Assembly (NCBI GenBank): GCA_903945175.1
Contig: CAJAUM010000052.1
Location: 85,859 to 149,858, forward strand
Direction of reading: 5' to 3'
DNA length: 64,000 nt
Source of the DNA: an uncultured Bacteroidales bacterium
Lineage (GTDB): Bacteria > Bacteroidota > Bacteroidia > Bacteroidales > FEN-979
Both the position numbers and the translations under genes were made by a program. Under the pieces are notes generated by a model. That model made no database searches and was not told the origin of the DNA. It was given only the letters and a program-made list of their open reading frames with translations. Positions 17,819-27,329 of the stretch are shown in pieces. Numbering within the stretch: position 1 is the stretch's first letter; every line of letters starts with the position of its first letter.

Positions 17819-18435
17819 TTATAATCCTCTATCTGCAAAGATTTTGTGGCAAACGCAGATTCTGTATGATGCAGATTGGAGCAAATGATCATGGTACGTT
17901 TCCCGGCAAATTTCCTGATCAGTTCAAGGTACCAGCTGATTCCTGCATTATCAAGGTTCATGGTGGGTTCATCAAGCAGAATCAGCGGCACATCACTCAG
18001 GATGGCCAATACAAGTTTTACACGTTGCTTCATCCCCGATGAGAACTGGCGGATCTGTTTATGTTTCATCGCTGGAAATTCCAGCAACTCGATGACCGAG
18101 GCCAAATCGTAGCCCGGCAAATAGTGTTTAAACGAAAAATGAAATTCCAGCATCTCCTTCAGGGTGAAATCCTCAATCAATTCCATGTATGGTGCAACCA
18201 GCGTTAGATGCTTAAATAGGTCATCACTGGCTATCTGATTGCCATTGCAGCGGTAGGTTACTGTGCCGGAAGTAGGGTGAAGGTTGCCGGCGATGACTTG
18301 TAACAGGGTTGATTTGCCGGATCCATTGCGCCCTAGAATCGAAGATGCCGTACGTTCCTCAAACGAAAAAGAAAGATCCCGGAAGATCCATTCCGTATTG
18401 AACTTCTTCCCGATATTTTCAAGATGAATATTCAT
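17812..18435 (-). CDS. ABC transporter ATP-binding protein
   Basis: A 207-residue stand-alone ABC ATPase. It has Walker A GRNGSGKST (near 35-43), signature FSSGMKQRVKL, Walker B PLILLDEPT, and a D-loop NLDN. The size and the short signature are CcmA/heme-exporter-like, but no permease partner is adjacent and the substrate is unknown. It follows lpxA by 48 bases in the same direction and is probably in the lipid A operon. Its stop codon lies inside the octamer repeat at 17755, so the last residue or two could derive from repeat sequence. Confidence 0.88.
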   Translation of the reverse strand: MNIHLENIGKKFNTEWIFRDLSFSFEERTASSILGRNGSGKSTLLQVIAGNLHPTSGTVTYRCNGNQIASDDLFKHLTLVAPYMELIEDFTLKEMLEFHFSFKHYLPGYDLASVIELLEFPAMKHKQIRQFSSGMKQRVKLVLAILSDVPLILLDEPTMNLDNAGISWYLELIRKFAGKRTMIICSNLHHTESAFATKSLQIEDYKR

Positions 18436-18483
18436 AGTAACCGGTTTTCGGCATTGCAGTTCAAACCAATCCTGCTTTGGGTT

Positions 18484-19275
18484 TTATTTATCCCTGAGTT
18501 TGGAATAACCTTTCATGATTCCGCGGCTTGAATTGGCAATAAACGAGAGGATTTCATCACGTTCGGGTGTAGCCTCCACCCGGGCCTCTATGATTTCAAC
18601 CGCCTGGGAAACATTATAGCCCTTGATAAAAATGATCCGGTAGATCTCCTGGATTTTACTGATCACCTCAGGAGAAAATCCCCTTCTGCGCAAACCGATT
18701 GAATTAACGCCAACATAGGAGAGCGGCTCTCTGGCTGCTTTTGTATAGGGGGGGACATCCTTCCCCACACCTGTTCCCCCGGCAATAATGGAATGTGTTC
18801 CAATGTGACAAAACTGGTGCACAGGAACCATCCCTCCGATGATTGCCCAGTCATCAACAATCACATGGCCGGCGAGCATGGCTGCATTCGCCATGATAAC
18901 GTTGTTGCCAACCACACAGTCATGCGCCACATGCACATAGGCCATCAATAACGTGTTATCCCCGATCACTGTTTCATAACTGGCCTTGGTTCCACGGTTG
19001 ATTGTGGCAAACTCGCGGATGACGACATTGTTGCCAATCTTCACGATGGTATCTTCACCGGCAAATTTCAGGTCCTGGGGAATGGCAGAGATGACTGCTC
19101 CCGGAAAAATTTTACAGTTTTTACCAATTCGTGCCCCCTCCATGATGGTTGCATTGGAACCGATCCAGGTACCCTCTTCAATAATGACATTCTTGTCGAT
19201 GGAAACAAAGGGTTCGATGACCACGTTGGCAGCCACTTTAGCCTGTGGATTTACATATGCTAATGGTTGATTCAT
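18484..19275 (-). CDS. lpxA: Acyl-ACP--UDP-N-acetylglucosamine O-acyltransferase
   Basis: LpxA performs the first step of lipid A synthesis, 3-O-acylation of UDP-GlcNAc. The 263-residue protein is a run of hexapeptide repeats (e.g. NVVIEPFVSIDKNVIIEEGT) forming a left-handed beta-helix. It has the catalytic-type His in MAYVHVAHDCVVGNN, then a C-terminal helical domain (GLRRRGFSPEVISKIQEIYRI). It starts 10 bases after lpxC-fabZ, in the order lpxD, lpxC-fabZ, lpxA usual for Bacteroidota. Confidence 0.97.
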   Translation of the reverse strand: MNQPLAYVNPQAKVAANVVIEPFVSIDKNVIIEEGTWIGSNATIMEGARIGKNCKIFPGAVISAIPQDLKFAGEDTIVKIGNNVVIREFATINRGTKASYETVIGDNTLLMAYVHVAHDCVVGNNVIMANAAMLAGHVIVDDWAIIGGMVPVHQFCHIGTHSIIAGGTGVGKDVPPYTKAAREPLSYVGVNSIGLRRRGFSPEVISKIQEIYRIIFIKGYNVSQAVEIIEARVEATPERDEILSFIANSSRGIMKGYSKLRDK

Positions 19276-19285
19276 AGTGTTTTGC

Positions 19286-20677
19286 TTATTTTCGCTGAAT
19301 TTGTGCCATCATTTCGGCTTCCATGACAATTTTGTTTCCAACATAGGCCACCCCTTTCATACAGATCAAACCACGACGCATCGGAGCTGTGAGCTGGTTA
19401 AAGAAAACAACCGTATCGCCGGGCACGACTTTATGCCTGAATTTAACACTGTCGATCTTAACAAAGAGGGTGTTGTAATTCTGGGGATCCTCAACCATGT
19501 TAAGGGCAAGAATTCCGCCTGTTTGTGCCATGGCCTCAATCTGAATGACCCCTGGCAATACCGGCTCATCAGGGAAATGACCTACGAAAAAGGCTTCGTT
19601 GATCGTAACATTTTTTACGCCAACCACATAATCCTTTCCCATTTCCAGGATTTTATCAATGAAAAGAAATGGCGGTCGATGCGGGAGGATGTTCTTGATT
19701 TGATTGATGTTATAAAGGGGTGTTTGCGTCAGGTCGAACTTTGGACCCTCTTCATGCCGGAGCTCTTTTTTTAACTGCTTCTTGATCAGCTTGGCAAACT
19801 GGACATTGGAATAGTGCCCCGGACGTGTAGCAATGATATGTCCTTTGATAGGCATGCCGACCAGTGCGAGGTCGCCAATGATATCGAGCAGTTTGTGGCG
19901 TGCCGGTTCGTTGGGGTATTGCAATTCAAGGTTGTTCAGAATGCCCTCTTTCAATACCTCTACCTTGGGTTTGTTGAACAAATGGGCCAGATGGTCCAGC
20001 TCCTGGCGTGACATGTCCCGATCAACGAACACGATGGCATTGCTCAGATCGCCACCTTTGATCAGGTTATTGTTTACCAGGTATTCGAGTTCATGCAGAA
20101 AAACGAAGGTGCGGCAGGTGGCAAAATCATCTTTAAACTGGCTGATCTGGTTCAGGGTGGCATTTTGTGACTGGAGTACCTTGGATTCATAATCAATCAT
20201 CACCGAAACCCTGAAATCATTCGAGGGAATGGCAATCATTTCAACCTTTTTCTCGGCATTAATATAGGTGATATTTGAAGTGATTTCATAATATTGGCGA
20301 AGCGCTTTTTGTTCAACGATCCCAACAGACAATAGCGCCTCTACGTAATACCTTGAACTGCCATCCAGAATCGGCGTCTCCGACTGGTTTAATTCAATGA
20401 GGGCGTTGTCGATTTCCAGTCCTGCAAGCGCGGCCAAGACATGCTCGATGGTGTCGATGCGCACTCCATCCTGCTCAATACTGGTTCCCCTCGAAGTATC
20501 AACTACATGTTCAACATCAGCATCCACCAGGGTTCCTGTGTTGAGATCTATCCTGCGGAATTTGTATCCGTAGTTTTCAGGCGCTGGTTTGAACGTGATC
20601 ACGACTTCATTGCCGGTATGCAGACCGACTCCGGAAATACTTACGGGAGACTTTAATGTTCTCTGTTTTTCACTCAT
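19286..20677 (-). CDS. lpxC-fabZ: LpxC-FabZ fusion: UDP-3-O-acyl-GlcNAc deacetylase / 3-hydroxyacyl-ACP dehydratase
   Basis: A 463-residue bifunctional protein. Residues 1-305 are LpxC, the zinc deacetylase that commits the cell to lipid A, with [28 protein letters not shown], and the zinc motif [15 protein letters not shown]. Residues 320-463 are FabZ, the hot-dog dehydratase of fatty-acid synthesis, with [14 protein letters not shown] and [24 protein letters not shown] carrying the catalytic His and Glu. The fusion is characteristic of Bacteroidota. Its start overlaps the lpxD stop by 8 bases. Coupling the two activities links precursor supply for membrane lipid and lipid A. Confidence 0.97.
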   Translation of the reverse strand: MSEKQRTLKSPVSISGVGLHTGNEVVITFKPAPENYGYKFRRIDLNTGTLVDADVEHVVDTSRGTSIEQDGVRIDTIEHVLAALAGLEIDNALIELNQSETPILDGSSRYYVEALLSVGIVEQKALRQYYEITSNITYINAEKKVEMIAIPSNDFRVSVMIDYESKVLQSQNATLNQISQFKDDFATCRTFVFLHELEYLVNNNLIKGGDLSNAIVFVDRDMSRQELDHLAHLFNKPKVEVLKEGILNNLELQYPNEPARHKLLDIIGDLALVGMPIKGHIIATRPGHYSNVQFAKLIKKQLKKELRHEEGPKFDLTQTPLYNINQIKNILPHRPPFLFIDKILEMGKDYVVGVKNVTINEAFFVGHFPDEPVLPGVIQIEAMAQTGGILALNMVEDPQNYNTLFVKIDSVKFRHKVVPGDTVVFFNQLTAPMRRGLICMKGVAYVGNKIVMEAEMMAQIQRK

Positions 20678-21704
20678 GCGATTTCTTCAATTGTTTTTCT
20701 ATGGAGTAGACCTTCCTTACGATTTCATCAAGGTTACGCCAATGTATAAAATTACGTCTTGCTTTGCTTATATCAATGGCCGGTGCGCCAAGCATCATGG
20801 CTCCATCCTTTGTTATGCTTGCTTCGATACCGGATCCGGCCCCGATTTTAACATTGTCGGCAATGGTAATATGGCCTACAATGCCAACCTGCCCGCCTAT
20901 CATACAATTCTTGCCGATTTTCGTTGACCCACTGATCCCTGTCTGTGCAGCAATAACTGTATTTTCACCAATTTCAGCATTGTGCCCCACCTGGATGAGA
21001 TTGTCAAGTTTTACCCCTCTGCGAATGATGGTTGAACCCAGGGTGGCCCGGTCGATGGTTGTATTGGATCCGATTTCAACCTGGTCTTCAAGGATCACAT
21101 TTCCCAATTGAGGTATTTTCTGATAATTGTTATCGGCAACAGGGGCAAAGCCGAATCCATCAGAACCGATAACTACGCCTGAATGGAGGGTGCAATGATT
21201 CCCGATTATACAGTCCCTGTAAATCCTCACGCCAGGATATACCAGCGCATGATCGCCGATAATCACATCGTCGCCAATGAAAACCTGCGGATGAATCACT
21301 GAATTTTTTCCGATAACTACATTTTTTCCGATTACGGAAAAGTCCCCCACCGATACATGTTCGCCCATTTTGGCGGTGGTGGCGATGGATGCCTGTTTTG
21401 AGATGCCTGATTGGCTGGATTTAGACTGGTCGAACATCTCAAGAAGTGTTGCAAAGGCAGAGTAAGCATCTGCTACACGAATGAGGGTCCGGGTGACGGG
21501 TTGTGTTGCGATAAAATCGGAATTGACCACGATCACAGCGGCCGCGGTCGTATAAATAAATGAGGTATATTTTGGATTGGCCAGAAATGACAGGGTCCCA
21601 GGCTTGCCCTCATCAATCTTTGAGAGATTGAATACCTTAATTTTGGGATCTCCTTCGACAGTCCCTTTAAGAAATTCGGCAATTTGGGCGGCAGTAAATT
21701 CCAT
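20670..21704 (-). CDS. lpxD: UDP-3-O-(3-hydroxyacyl)glucosamine N-acyltransferase
   Basis: LpxD adds the second hydroxyacyl chain to the lipid A precursor. The 344-residue protein has the N-terminal uridine-binding domain ([29 protein letters not shown]), the hexapeptide helix, and the catalytic block [32 protein letters not shown]. The C-terminal tail is helical. It is the full-length housekeeping copy; a shorter paralogue lies at 15415. It overlaps lpxC-fabZ downstream by 8 bases and follows the HD hydrolase by 79 bases. Confidence 0.96.
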   Translation of the reverse strand: MEFTAAQIAEFLKGTVEGDPKIKVFNLSKIDEGKPGTLSFLANPKYTSFIYTTAAAVIVVNSDFIATQPVTRTLIRVADAYSAFATLLEMFDQSKSSQSGISKQASIATTAKMGEHVSVGDFSVIGKNVVIGKNSVIHPQVFIGDDVIIGDHALVYPGVRIYRDCIIGNHCTLHSGVVIGSDGFGFAPVADNNYQKIPQLGNVILEDQVEIGSNTTIDRATLGSTIIRRGVKLDNLIQVGHNAEIGENTVIAAQTGISGSTKIGKNCMIGGQVGIVGHITIADNVKIGAGSGIEASITKDGAMMLGAPAIDISKARRNFIHWRNLDEIVRKVYSIEKQLKKSHE

Positions 21705-21783
21705 TCAGTTGTTTTCGTGAATTTTTGTGGTTCAAAAATGCGCCGCAAGTTACCAAAAATTTCTTTAGGTAGCCCGTTAATTT

Positions 21784-23019
21784 TCACCGGATCTCCTTAG
21801 GATAGCAAAGCAGGTACTTGCTCACCGTGGTTGGCATCACTGCATTGTTGAGCTCTTCGGAAGCTTCAGAAATATCGGTCAGCTCGTTTTTTTTACCTTT
21901 GATCATGATCCGGTCATGCCGTGGATTGTAAGCTTTATTTTCGACCCTGTCACTGGTGAAATAGTAATCAATTTCATCCGGTGCCAGGTGAAGCTGATTG
22001 ATTGTTTTTTGCCTGATCTGATCCACATAGACCGGATCAAAGGGTTTGGTCTGCATTTCCACCCGGAAGAGCTGACGGTTTACCAGGTTTGTGCACAAGT
22101 TTGACAAAATTGGATCAGGATGGGTCGCCCATACCTTTACAGATGCAAATACATCAAAATCATCAAGCTTCGCAAAGTTATCCAACCATTTCCTTTCTGT
22201 TTCAAAATCCTTTTGCGTAGGATTATACTTCAGGAATGATTCAAATGCCGGAGTTGCAAAGAGCGAAGTCCCATTTTCTGCTAAGTATTTGGCTCTTTTT
22301 AACAGGTTAACCAATAACTGGTCAGCTGCAATAACGGTTTTATGCAAGTATACCTGCCAATACATCAGGCGGCGTGAGATCAGGAATTTTTCAATGGAGT
22401 AAATCCCCTTCCCTTCAACCACCAGTTCATCATCATATACCGTGAGCATCTTGATAATACGGTCGTAACTGATCACCCCTTCTGCGACTCCGGTAAAAAA
22501 GCTGTCGCGTGCAAGGTAATCTAACCTGTCCATATCAAGCTGGCTCGATACCAACTGATGAAGAAATTTCTTTGGATACTGATCTGTAAATATGGCATAA
22601 GCCATATCAAGCACTCCGCCCAGCTGACGGTTAAGTTCAGCCATGAACAGTTTTGAAAGTTCTTCGTGCGTAAGATCCCGCACAATGGTTCGCTCCAGTG
22701 TATGCGAAAATGGCCCGTGGCCGATGTCGTGCAAGAGTATAGCCAGATTCAGCCCCCGTGCTTCCGCTGCAGTAATTTCAATGTCTTTAAGGCGTAAAAC
22801 CCCGATGGCCAGCCCCATCAGGTGCATGGCACCCAGGGCATGCTGAAAGCGGGTGTGCTGGGCCGATGGATAGGTGTAGTGTGTGAGTCCGAGTTGCTTG
22901 ATCCTGCGCATTCGCTGAAAGAATGGATGCTCAATTACATCAAATACGGCTGCATCGGGGATTGTAATAAACCCATACACCGGATCGTTGATATTCTTCT
23001 GCTTATTGGTAGTGAACAA
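21784..23019 (-). CDS. HD-domain phosphohydrolase (dNTPase/SAMHD1-like)
   Basis: A 411-residue HD-superfamily metal phosphohydrolase. The N terminus has FQRMRRIKQLGLTHYTYPSAQHTRFQHALGAMHLM, then AILLHDIGHGPFSHTLE, giving the H...HD...D metal ligands, and DMDRLDYLARDSFFTGV. This arrangement is that of the widespread HD family annotated as dGTPase-like. The likely start is TTG at 23019, because translation upstream stops six codons earlier and the conserved N terminus INDPVYGFITIPD begins just inside it. A minus-strand TAAGTTTG element at 23075 fits as its promoter. It is divergent from porX. Confidence 0.85.
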   Translation of the reverse strand: MFTTNKQKNINDPVYGFITIPDAAVFDVIEHPFFQRMRRIKQLGLTHYTYPSAQHTRFQHALGAMHLMGLAIGVLRLKDIEITAAEARGLNLAILLHDIGHGPFSHTLERTIVRDLTHEELSKLFMAELNRQLGGVLDMAYAIFTDQYPKKFLHQLVSSQLDMDRLDYLARDSFFTGVAEGVISYDRIIKMLTVYDDELVVEGKGIYSIEKFLISRRLMYWQVYLHKTVIAADQLLVNLLKRAKYLAENGTSLFATPAFESFLKYNPTQKDFETERKWLDNFAKLDDFDVFASVKVWATHPDPILSNLCTNLVNRQLFRVEMQTKPFDPVYVDQIRQKTINQLHLAPDEIDYYFTSDRVENKAYNPRHDRIMIKGKKNELTDISEASEELNNAVMPTTVSKYLLCYPKEIR

Positions 23020-23026
23020 AATCGCG

Positions 23027-23034
23027 TAAATTTG
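23027..23034 (+). promoter_or_regulatory. porX: -7 element TAAATTTG for porX
   Basis: Plus-strand TAnnTTTG match, 76 bases before the porX ATG, inside the 90-base divergent region shared with the HD gene. Confidence 0.4.
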
Positions 23035-23074
23035 TTAAATAAATATAAAACAGCGCTGCCCGGCACAATAAAAG

Positions 23075-23082
23075 CAAACTTA
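23075..23082 (-). promoter_or_regulatory. -7 element TAAGTTTG for the HD hydrolase gene
   Basis: Minus-strand TAnnTTTG match, 56 bases upstream of the TTG start at 23019. A second CAAACTTA copy at 23098-23105 offers a TTTG that might act as -33 (spacing 15, which is short). Confidence 0.45.
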
Positions 23083-23109
23083 CGACATTTATTAAATCAA
23101 ACTTAAACT

Positions 23110-24666
23110 ATGGATAAGATATCAATTTTGTGGGTAGATGATGAAATCGATTTGTTGAAACCCCACATTATTTTTTTAAAAGAGAAGGGATACGATGTTT
23201 CCTCAGCGAATAACGGGCACGATGCAATTGACCTTATAAAGTCCAAACCATTCGATATCATTTTTCTGGATGAGCAAATGCCGGGGCTGTCGGGTATTGA
23301 AACCCTGTTGCGAATTAAAGAAATTCAAGCCTCCCTGCCTGTGGTCATGATCACCAAAAGTGAAGAGGAGAGCATCATGGAAGATGCCATTGGTTCAAAT
23401 ATAGCAGATTACCTGATCAAACCGGTAAACCCCAACCAGATCTTGCTTTGCCTGAAGAAAAATCTGGAAAACAGAAAACTGGTAAGTGAAAAAACCACCC
23501 ACCAGTATCAGCAGGAGTTCAGGAATATCGGCATGGAAATATCCAACCGCCTGAATTTCAATGAATGGGTGGAGGTTTATAAAAAAATCACCTATTGGGA
23601 ACTCAAACTGAGCCAATCCATTGATGACGGAATGAACCAGGTGCTCAAGATGCAGAAGGATGAGGCGAACCAGGTGTTCTGCAAATTTATCGAACGAAAT
23701 TACCTGGATTGGGTAAATGGAAAGGGTCAGGAGCGGCCGGTTCAGTCGCACAACCTGATCAAGGAGAAGGTTTTTCCCCTGATGAATGACAACAAACCGA
23801 CCTTTGTCATCCTCATCGATAACCTTAGGTTTGATCAATGGAAGGTACTTCAGCCCATCCTGGAGGATTATTTCAGGGTGGAGAAGGAGGATGTTTATTA
23901 CAGCATCCTGCCAACGGTGACGCAATTTGCAAGAAATTCCCTGTTTGCAGGACTCCTTCCGACAGAGATCGAAAAAAAATACCCTAAATATTGGGTCAAT
24001 GAAGACGAGGAGGGTCCGAAGAATAATTTCGAAAGTGAATTATTGGGGGAATTACTCAAGCGGTATGGAAGGGATGTGAAGTATTCCTATTATAAAGTGC
24101 TGAATCAGACTTACGGCAAAAAGCTGGTTGAACTCATGCCCAATCTGATGATCAACAAACTCAACTTTATCGTTTATAATTTTGTGGATATGCTCTCGCA
24201 CGCCCGCACCGAAATGGAGATCATCCGCGAGTTGGCCGATGATGAGAAGGCCTATCGTTCGCTTACAATAAGCTGGTTTCTCCATTCGCCCCTGTTTGAA
24301 ATCCTGAAATACCTCGCCGAAAAAGATGTGAATGTAGCCATCACAACAGATCATGGGTCGATTCGTGTTGACAATCCCGTGAAGGTCTTGGGCGATAGAA
24401 ACACCAATACCAACCTGCGGTACAAAACCGGCAGGGCCTTGAAATATGAGCGCAACGAAGTATTTGAAGTGCGTAACCCAGCCGATATCTTCCTGCCGAA
24501 AACAAGCGTCAGTTCGTCATTTGCCTTTTGCCGCAGCAACGATTTCTTCGCCTATCCCAACAACTATAACTACTATGTGAATTACTACAAAAACACATTT
24601 CAGCATGGCGGGATTTCAATGGAGGAGGTGTTGATCCCCTTCGTGGCGTTGAAACCGAAGGGATAA
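23110..24666 (+). CDS. porX: PorX: response regulator with PglZ effector domain (type IX secretion control)
   Basis: A 518-residue two-domain protein. The receiver domain spans 1-120, with the acidic pair D10-D11, phospho-acceptor D54 (FLDEQMPG), and a K in LIKPVNP. From about 200 a PglZ-type alkaline-phosphatase-superfamily domain follows, with FVILIDNLRFDQW (metal ligand Asp), YNFVDMLSH, and ITTDHGSI (Asp-His ligands). PorX with its sensor PorY controls type IX secretion in Bacteroidota, and its PglZ domain has been reported to hydrolyse cyclic and linear oligonucleotides. No porY is present here. A TGACCAA array follows the stop. Confidence 0.95.
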   Translation: MDKISILWVDDEIDLLKPHIIFLKEKGYDVSSANNGHDAIDLIKSKPFDIIFLDEQMPGLSGIETLLRIKEIQASLPVVMITKSEEESIMEDAIGSNIADYLIKPVNPNQILLCLKKNLENRKLVSEKTTHQYQQEFRNIGMEISNRLNFNEWVEVYKKITYWELKLSQSIDDGMNQVLKMQKDEANQVFCKFIERNYLDWVNGKGQERPVQSHNLIKEKVFPLMNDNKPTFVILIDNLRFDQWKVLQPILEDYFRVEKEDVYYSILPTVTQFARNSLFAGLLPTEIEKKYPKYWVNEDEEGPKNNFESELLGELLKRYGRDVKYSYYKVLNQTYGKKLVELMPNLMINKLNFIVYNFVDMLSHARTEMEIIRELADDEKAYRSLTISWFLHSPLFEILKYLAEKDVNVAITTDHGSIRVDNPVKVLGDRNTNTNLRYKTGRALKYERNEVFEVRNPADIFLPKTSVSSSFAFCRSNDFFAYPNNYNYYVNYYKNTFQHGGISMEEVLIPFVALKPKG

Positions 24667-24677
24667 GAGGTAATGAA

Positions 24678-24761
24678 TGACGAATGACCAATGACCAATG
24701 ACCAATGACCAATGACCAATGACCAATGACCAATGACCAATGACCAATGACCAATGACCAA
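24678..24761. repeat. Heptamer tandem repeat TGACCAA, eleven units plus a degenerate unit
   Basis: Eleven perfect TGACCAA units at 24685-24761, preceded by TGACGAA at 24678. It fills most of the gap between porX (stop 24666) and tsaE (start 24796). Long frames of the VIGHWSL type across it come from the repeat and are not genes. Confidence 0.96.
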
Positions 24762-24795
24762 TGATTTTCGGAGGGATAACAAAAAATCAGAATTG

Positions 24796-25209
24796 ATGAA
24801 GATCATTGTCAGATCAGAGGCGGAACTTTTACCGGCGGCAAAGGAGCTCCTTGCGCAATATCCTGATTCCAGGGTGTTTGCCTTTTACGGCAACATGGGT
24901 GCCGGAAAAACAACTTTTATTAAAGTCATTTGTCATGCATTGGGCGTTACGGATATTGTTCAAAGCCCCACCTTTTCCATCATCAATGAATATAAAACCA
25001 GCACAGGGGAATCGATTTTTCATTTCGATTTTTACAGGATCAAAAAACTGGAGGAGGTTTTCGACATCGGGTACGAGGATTACATCTATTCCGGGGACTA
25101 TTGTTTCGTTGAGTGGCCCGAACTGATTGAATCCCTGCTCCCTGACGATGCCATCCGCATCCGCATCAGCGGGGATTCAGAACGGACGATTGAATCACTC
25201 ACCCCCTGA
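24796..25209 (+). CDS. tsaE: tRNA threonylcarbamoyladenosine biosynthesis ATPase
   Basis: TsaE (YjeE) is the P-loop ATPase that works with TsaB and TsaD to make t6A on tRNAs reading ANN codons. The 137-residue product has Walker A YGNMGAGKTTFIK, VQSPTFSIINEY, HFDFYRI, and the C-terminal CFVEWPE. I set the start at the ATG encoding MKIIVRSEAE. An in-frame ATG at 24754 falls inside the TGACCAA array and would add 14 artefactual residues. The 3' end overlaps the convergent DUF2339 gene by 15 bases. Confidence 0.94.
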   Translation: MKIIVRSEAELLPAAKELLAQYPDSRVFAFYGNMGAGKTTFIKVICHALGVTDIVQSPTFSIINEYKTSTGESIFHFDFYRIKKLEEVFDIGYEDYIYSGDYCFVEWPELIESLLPDDAIRIRISGDSERTIESLTP

Positions 25210-26868
25210 ATGCATTTTTTTCCGTACTTTTTTTGTGAAATAGAGGGATGCTCCAATAGAAATAACCGCAAGAAACAGGAAGGCCAGAACACGGTATCCT
25301 GTTTCGAGATTTGAAAAATCCACGAAAAAAAGATAAAAGCCTGTAAACATGACTGTTGCGATAGCCATCCATCGGTATTTTATATTTTTCAGAATCAGGC
25401 TCATCACGAAATACAATACCGCCGCACACGTCCATGAAAGGGTTACATATTGCTTTGGAACCACATGATAGAGTGCAAATAACATCGTAAAGAACAAGGT
25501 TATCAGATAGGTATTCCTGATCACATCGGTTTTCAGGGTCAGCCGCTCTTTTTTCCAGTTGATTATGCGGGCACTTATAAATGCCGTAATAACAAAGGCA
25601 AAATTAACTTTATCAACAGGCGGATAAAATGCCATATAGAACATGATGATTACGATAAACAGCAAGGTATTCATTACAACGATGATCTTGGAACGGAACC
25701 AAAGCGCCCATGAAACTACCAGGAGGCTTTGGAGGGCGAGGAGCCACAGCGCATCAGGAAGTTTCGAATAGCCGTATACTGCGACGCTCAGTGCCATGAA
25801 ACTGTAAATGGCGTAAAATGACGGGTCGAATATCCGGGTTGTCCTGTACTTCAGAAAAATTGAATAAAAAAGACACAATCCTGAGATCATGGAAAATATC
25901 CAGACGTAATTATCAGCGTAGAAGGAGGCCACCACAAATAGTATCACAGCAGAAAAACTCATGCCATTGAGCAGGATGGTGGCAGGGAAAATACCATCAG
26001 GAACCTTGTTATCTTGCCTGATCATTGGAACGATCGAGAAGATAGTTCCATAAATCAACAGGCTTAAAAGGTTAAAGGGATGGGTGCCGAATGCGCCCAT
26101 GGGATTTCCCATCACCGGGTTGTTCAACAGCCAAATGGTTTGTGCAATATAGACTAAAATCAGTGAAGCCACCAACACCCTCCACCAGTTGAAACGTATA
26201 AAAAGGAACAATGTAAAACCGGCTGACAGCATGATCAATGGCAGGGTTATCCAGGTTGTATCTGCGAAGATTGCCGTGGCCAGTGACAATATCAATGTGA
26301 TGCCGGCAAGTAATTCAGAGTTTTTCCGCATGGCGACATAACACTGGATGCATATTATTGCAAACAACAGGAACAATACAACGCCCTTTACAGGGATTAC
26401 GGGTTGGTCGACAAAGAAAAACAGGCGCAGTGTAATATAATAGACCAGCAGATGTGCGCTGAGATTCAACATAAACGACAGATGGGTGAATGATTTGCGG
26501 AGATACCAGGCCAGGAAAAAGACTCCCCCGACAGCTATGTATCCGACGAGGCTGGCCAGTGGGCCATTCAGGTAATTTCTGGCGAAGTTCGTCAGAAATG
26601 CGATGCCAAAGAGCAAAACCAGGCTGCCAAACCAGGCGAGGCCGTATTCAAATATATTTGATTCGATTAATCCCTTGTCAACAACCAGTTCCTGGTTAGC
26701 CGGGTCATCGAATTGTTCAGGTTGGAATCGGGCCGACTGAGCCGATTCCATTTTCTGAACTTCAATGTCAAGTTGTACTTCTATCCTGCCAATCCTCACT
26801 TCAAGTGCATTGATTTTTTCAAGCAATTCATTGATGCCGGTCGATTGATCATGATGTTCATGCAACAT
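25195..26868 (-). CDS. DUF2339-type multi-pass membrane protein
   Basis: A 557-residue protein with an N-terminal coiled-coil segment (residues 10-45, INELLEKINALEVRIGRIEVQL) and then about fifteen closely packed hydrophobic helices, the architecture of DUF2339 predicted membrane proteins. The function is unknown. It starts 11 bases after the cytochrome c gene and so sits last in the Fe-S/NrfD/cytochrome operon, but nothing in it shows a redox role; co-transcription may be incidental. Confidence 0.72.
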   Translation of the reverse strand: MLHEHHDQSTGINELLEKINALEVRIGRIEVQLDIEVQKMESAQSARFQPEQFDDPANQELVVDKGLIESNIFEYGLAWFGSLVLLFGIAFLTNFARNYLNGPLASLVGYIAVGGVFFLAWYLRKSFTHLSFMLNLSAHLLVYYITLRLFFFVDQPVIPVKGVVLFLLFAIICIQCYVAMRKNSELLAGITLILSLATAIFADTTWITLPLIMLSAGFTLFLFIRFNWWRVLVASLILVYIAQTIWLLNNPVMGNPMGAFGTHPFNLLSLLIYGTIFSIVPMIRQDNKVPDGIFPATILLNGMSFSAVILFVVASFYADNYVWIFSMISGLCLFYSIFLKYRTTRIFDPSFYAIYSFMALSVAVYGYSKLPDALWLLALQSLLVVSWALWFRSKIIVVMNTLLFIVIIMFYMAFYPPVDKVNFAFVITAFISARIINWKKERLTLKTDVIRNTYLITLFFTMLFALYHVVPKQYVTLSWTCAAVLYFVMSLILKNIKYRWMAIATVMFTGFYLFFVDFSNLETGYRVLAFLFLAVISIGASLYFTKKVRKKMHSGGE

Positions 26869-26879
26869 ATGGTATCTCC

Positions 26880-27299
26880 TTATTTTACTGCCAGCGTTCT
26901 GAGATAATTTACAATAGCCCAGCGTCCGTTATCTTCTGGTACGTTTTTCTTGAATGCGGGCATTTTTCCTTTTCCTTCTGATATCTGAAAGAAAATTTCC
27001 CCGTCTGTCAGGGCCTGGAATTTTTTTGTAGAAAAATCGCTGCAGGAAACATCGAGTGTTGCAGCCTTAGCTCCATCACCCAGGCCTTTTGCACCATGGC
27101 ACGACTTGCAATGTTTTCCGTACAGATCTTTACCATCTGCGACACTTTCCTTACTAACTGCCACCGGATTTTTTGTGGTTTTGAATTTTGCCGGGATATT
27201 CCAAACCCCAGCTGTTTGTGCCTGTGACATGCTGCTGAAAGAATAAATCAGGAACATCCCCAGGGAAACTGCAATTAATTTGATTCGAACTGTTTTCAT
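26880..27299 (-). CDS. Exported monohaem cytochrome c
   Basis: A 139-residue periplasmic electron carrier. It has a signal peptide at residues 1-28 (VSLGMFLIYSFSSMSQAQ), one CxxCH haem-binding motif HCKSCHG near 68-74, and a probable axial Met in GKGKMPAF. Class I cytochrome c of the cbb3/CccA type. It follows the NrfD-fusion gene by 30 bases, so it probably exchanges electrons with that membrane complex. Confidence 0.92.
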   Translation of the reverse strand: MKTVRIKLIAVSLGMFLIYSFSSMSQAQTAGVWNIPAKFKTTKNPVAVSKESVADGKDLYGKHCKSCHGAKGLGDGAKAATLDVSCSDFSTKKFQALTDGEIFFQISEGKGKMPAFKKNVPEDNGRWAIVNYLRTLAVK

Positions 27300-27329
27300 A
27301 AAACCTCAATTTTTAAATGTTTATAATAA

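Noticed and set aside
15342..24761. CRISPR-like arrays
   Set aside because: The repeats are 7-8 bp with no spacers and no cas genes nearby.
24754..24795. ATG at 24754 as tsaE start
   Set aside because: It lies in the repeat array; the family N terminus starts at 24796.
24509..24806. Open reading frames with VIGHWSL-type repeats
   Set aside because: They are translations of the TGACCAA array; no coding signal or start context.
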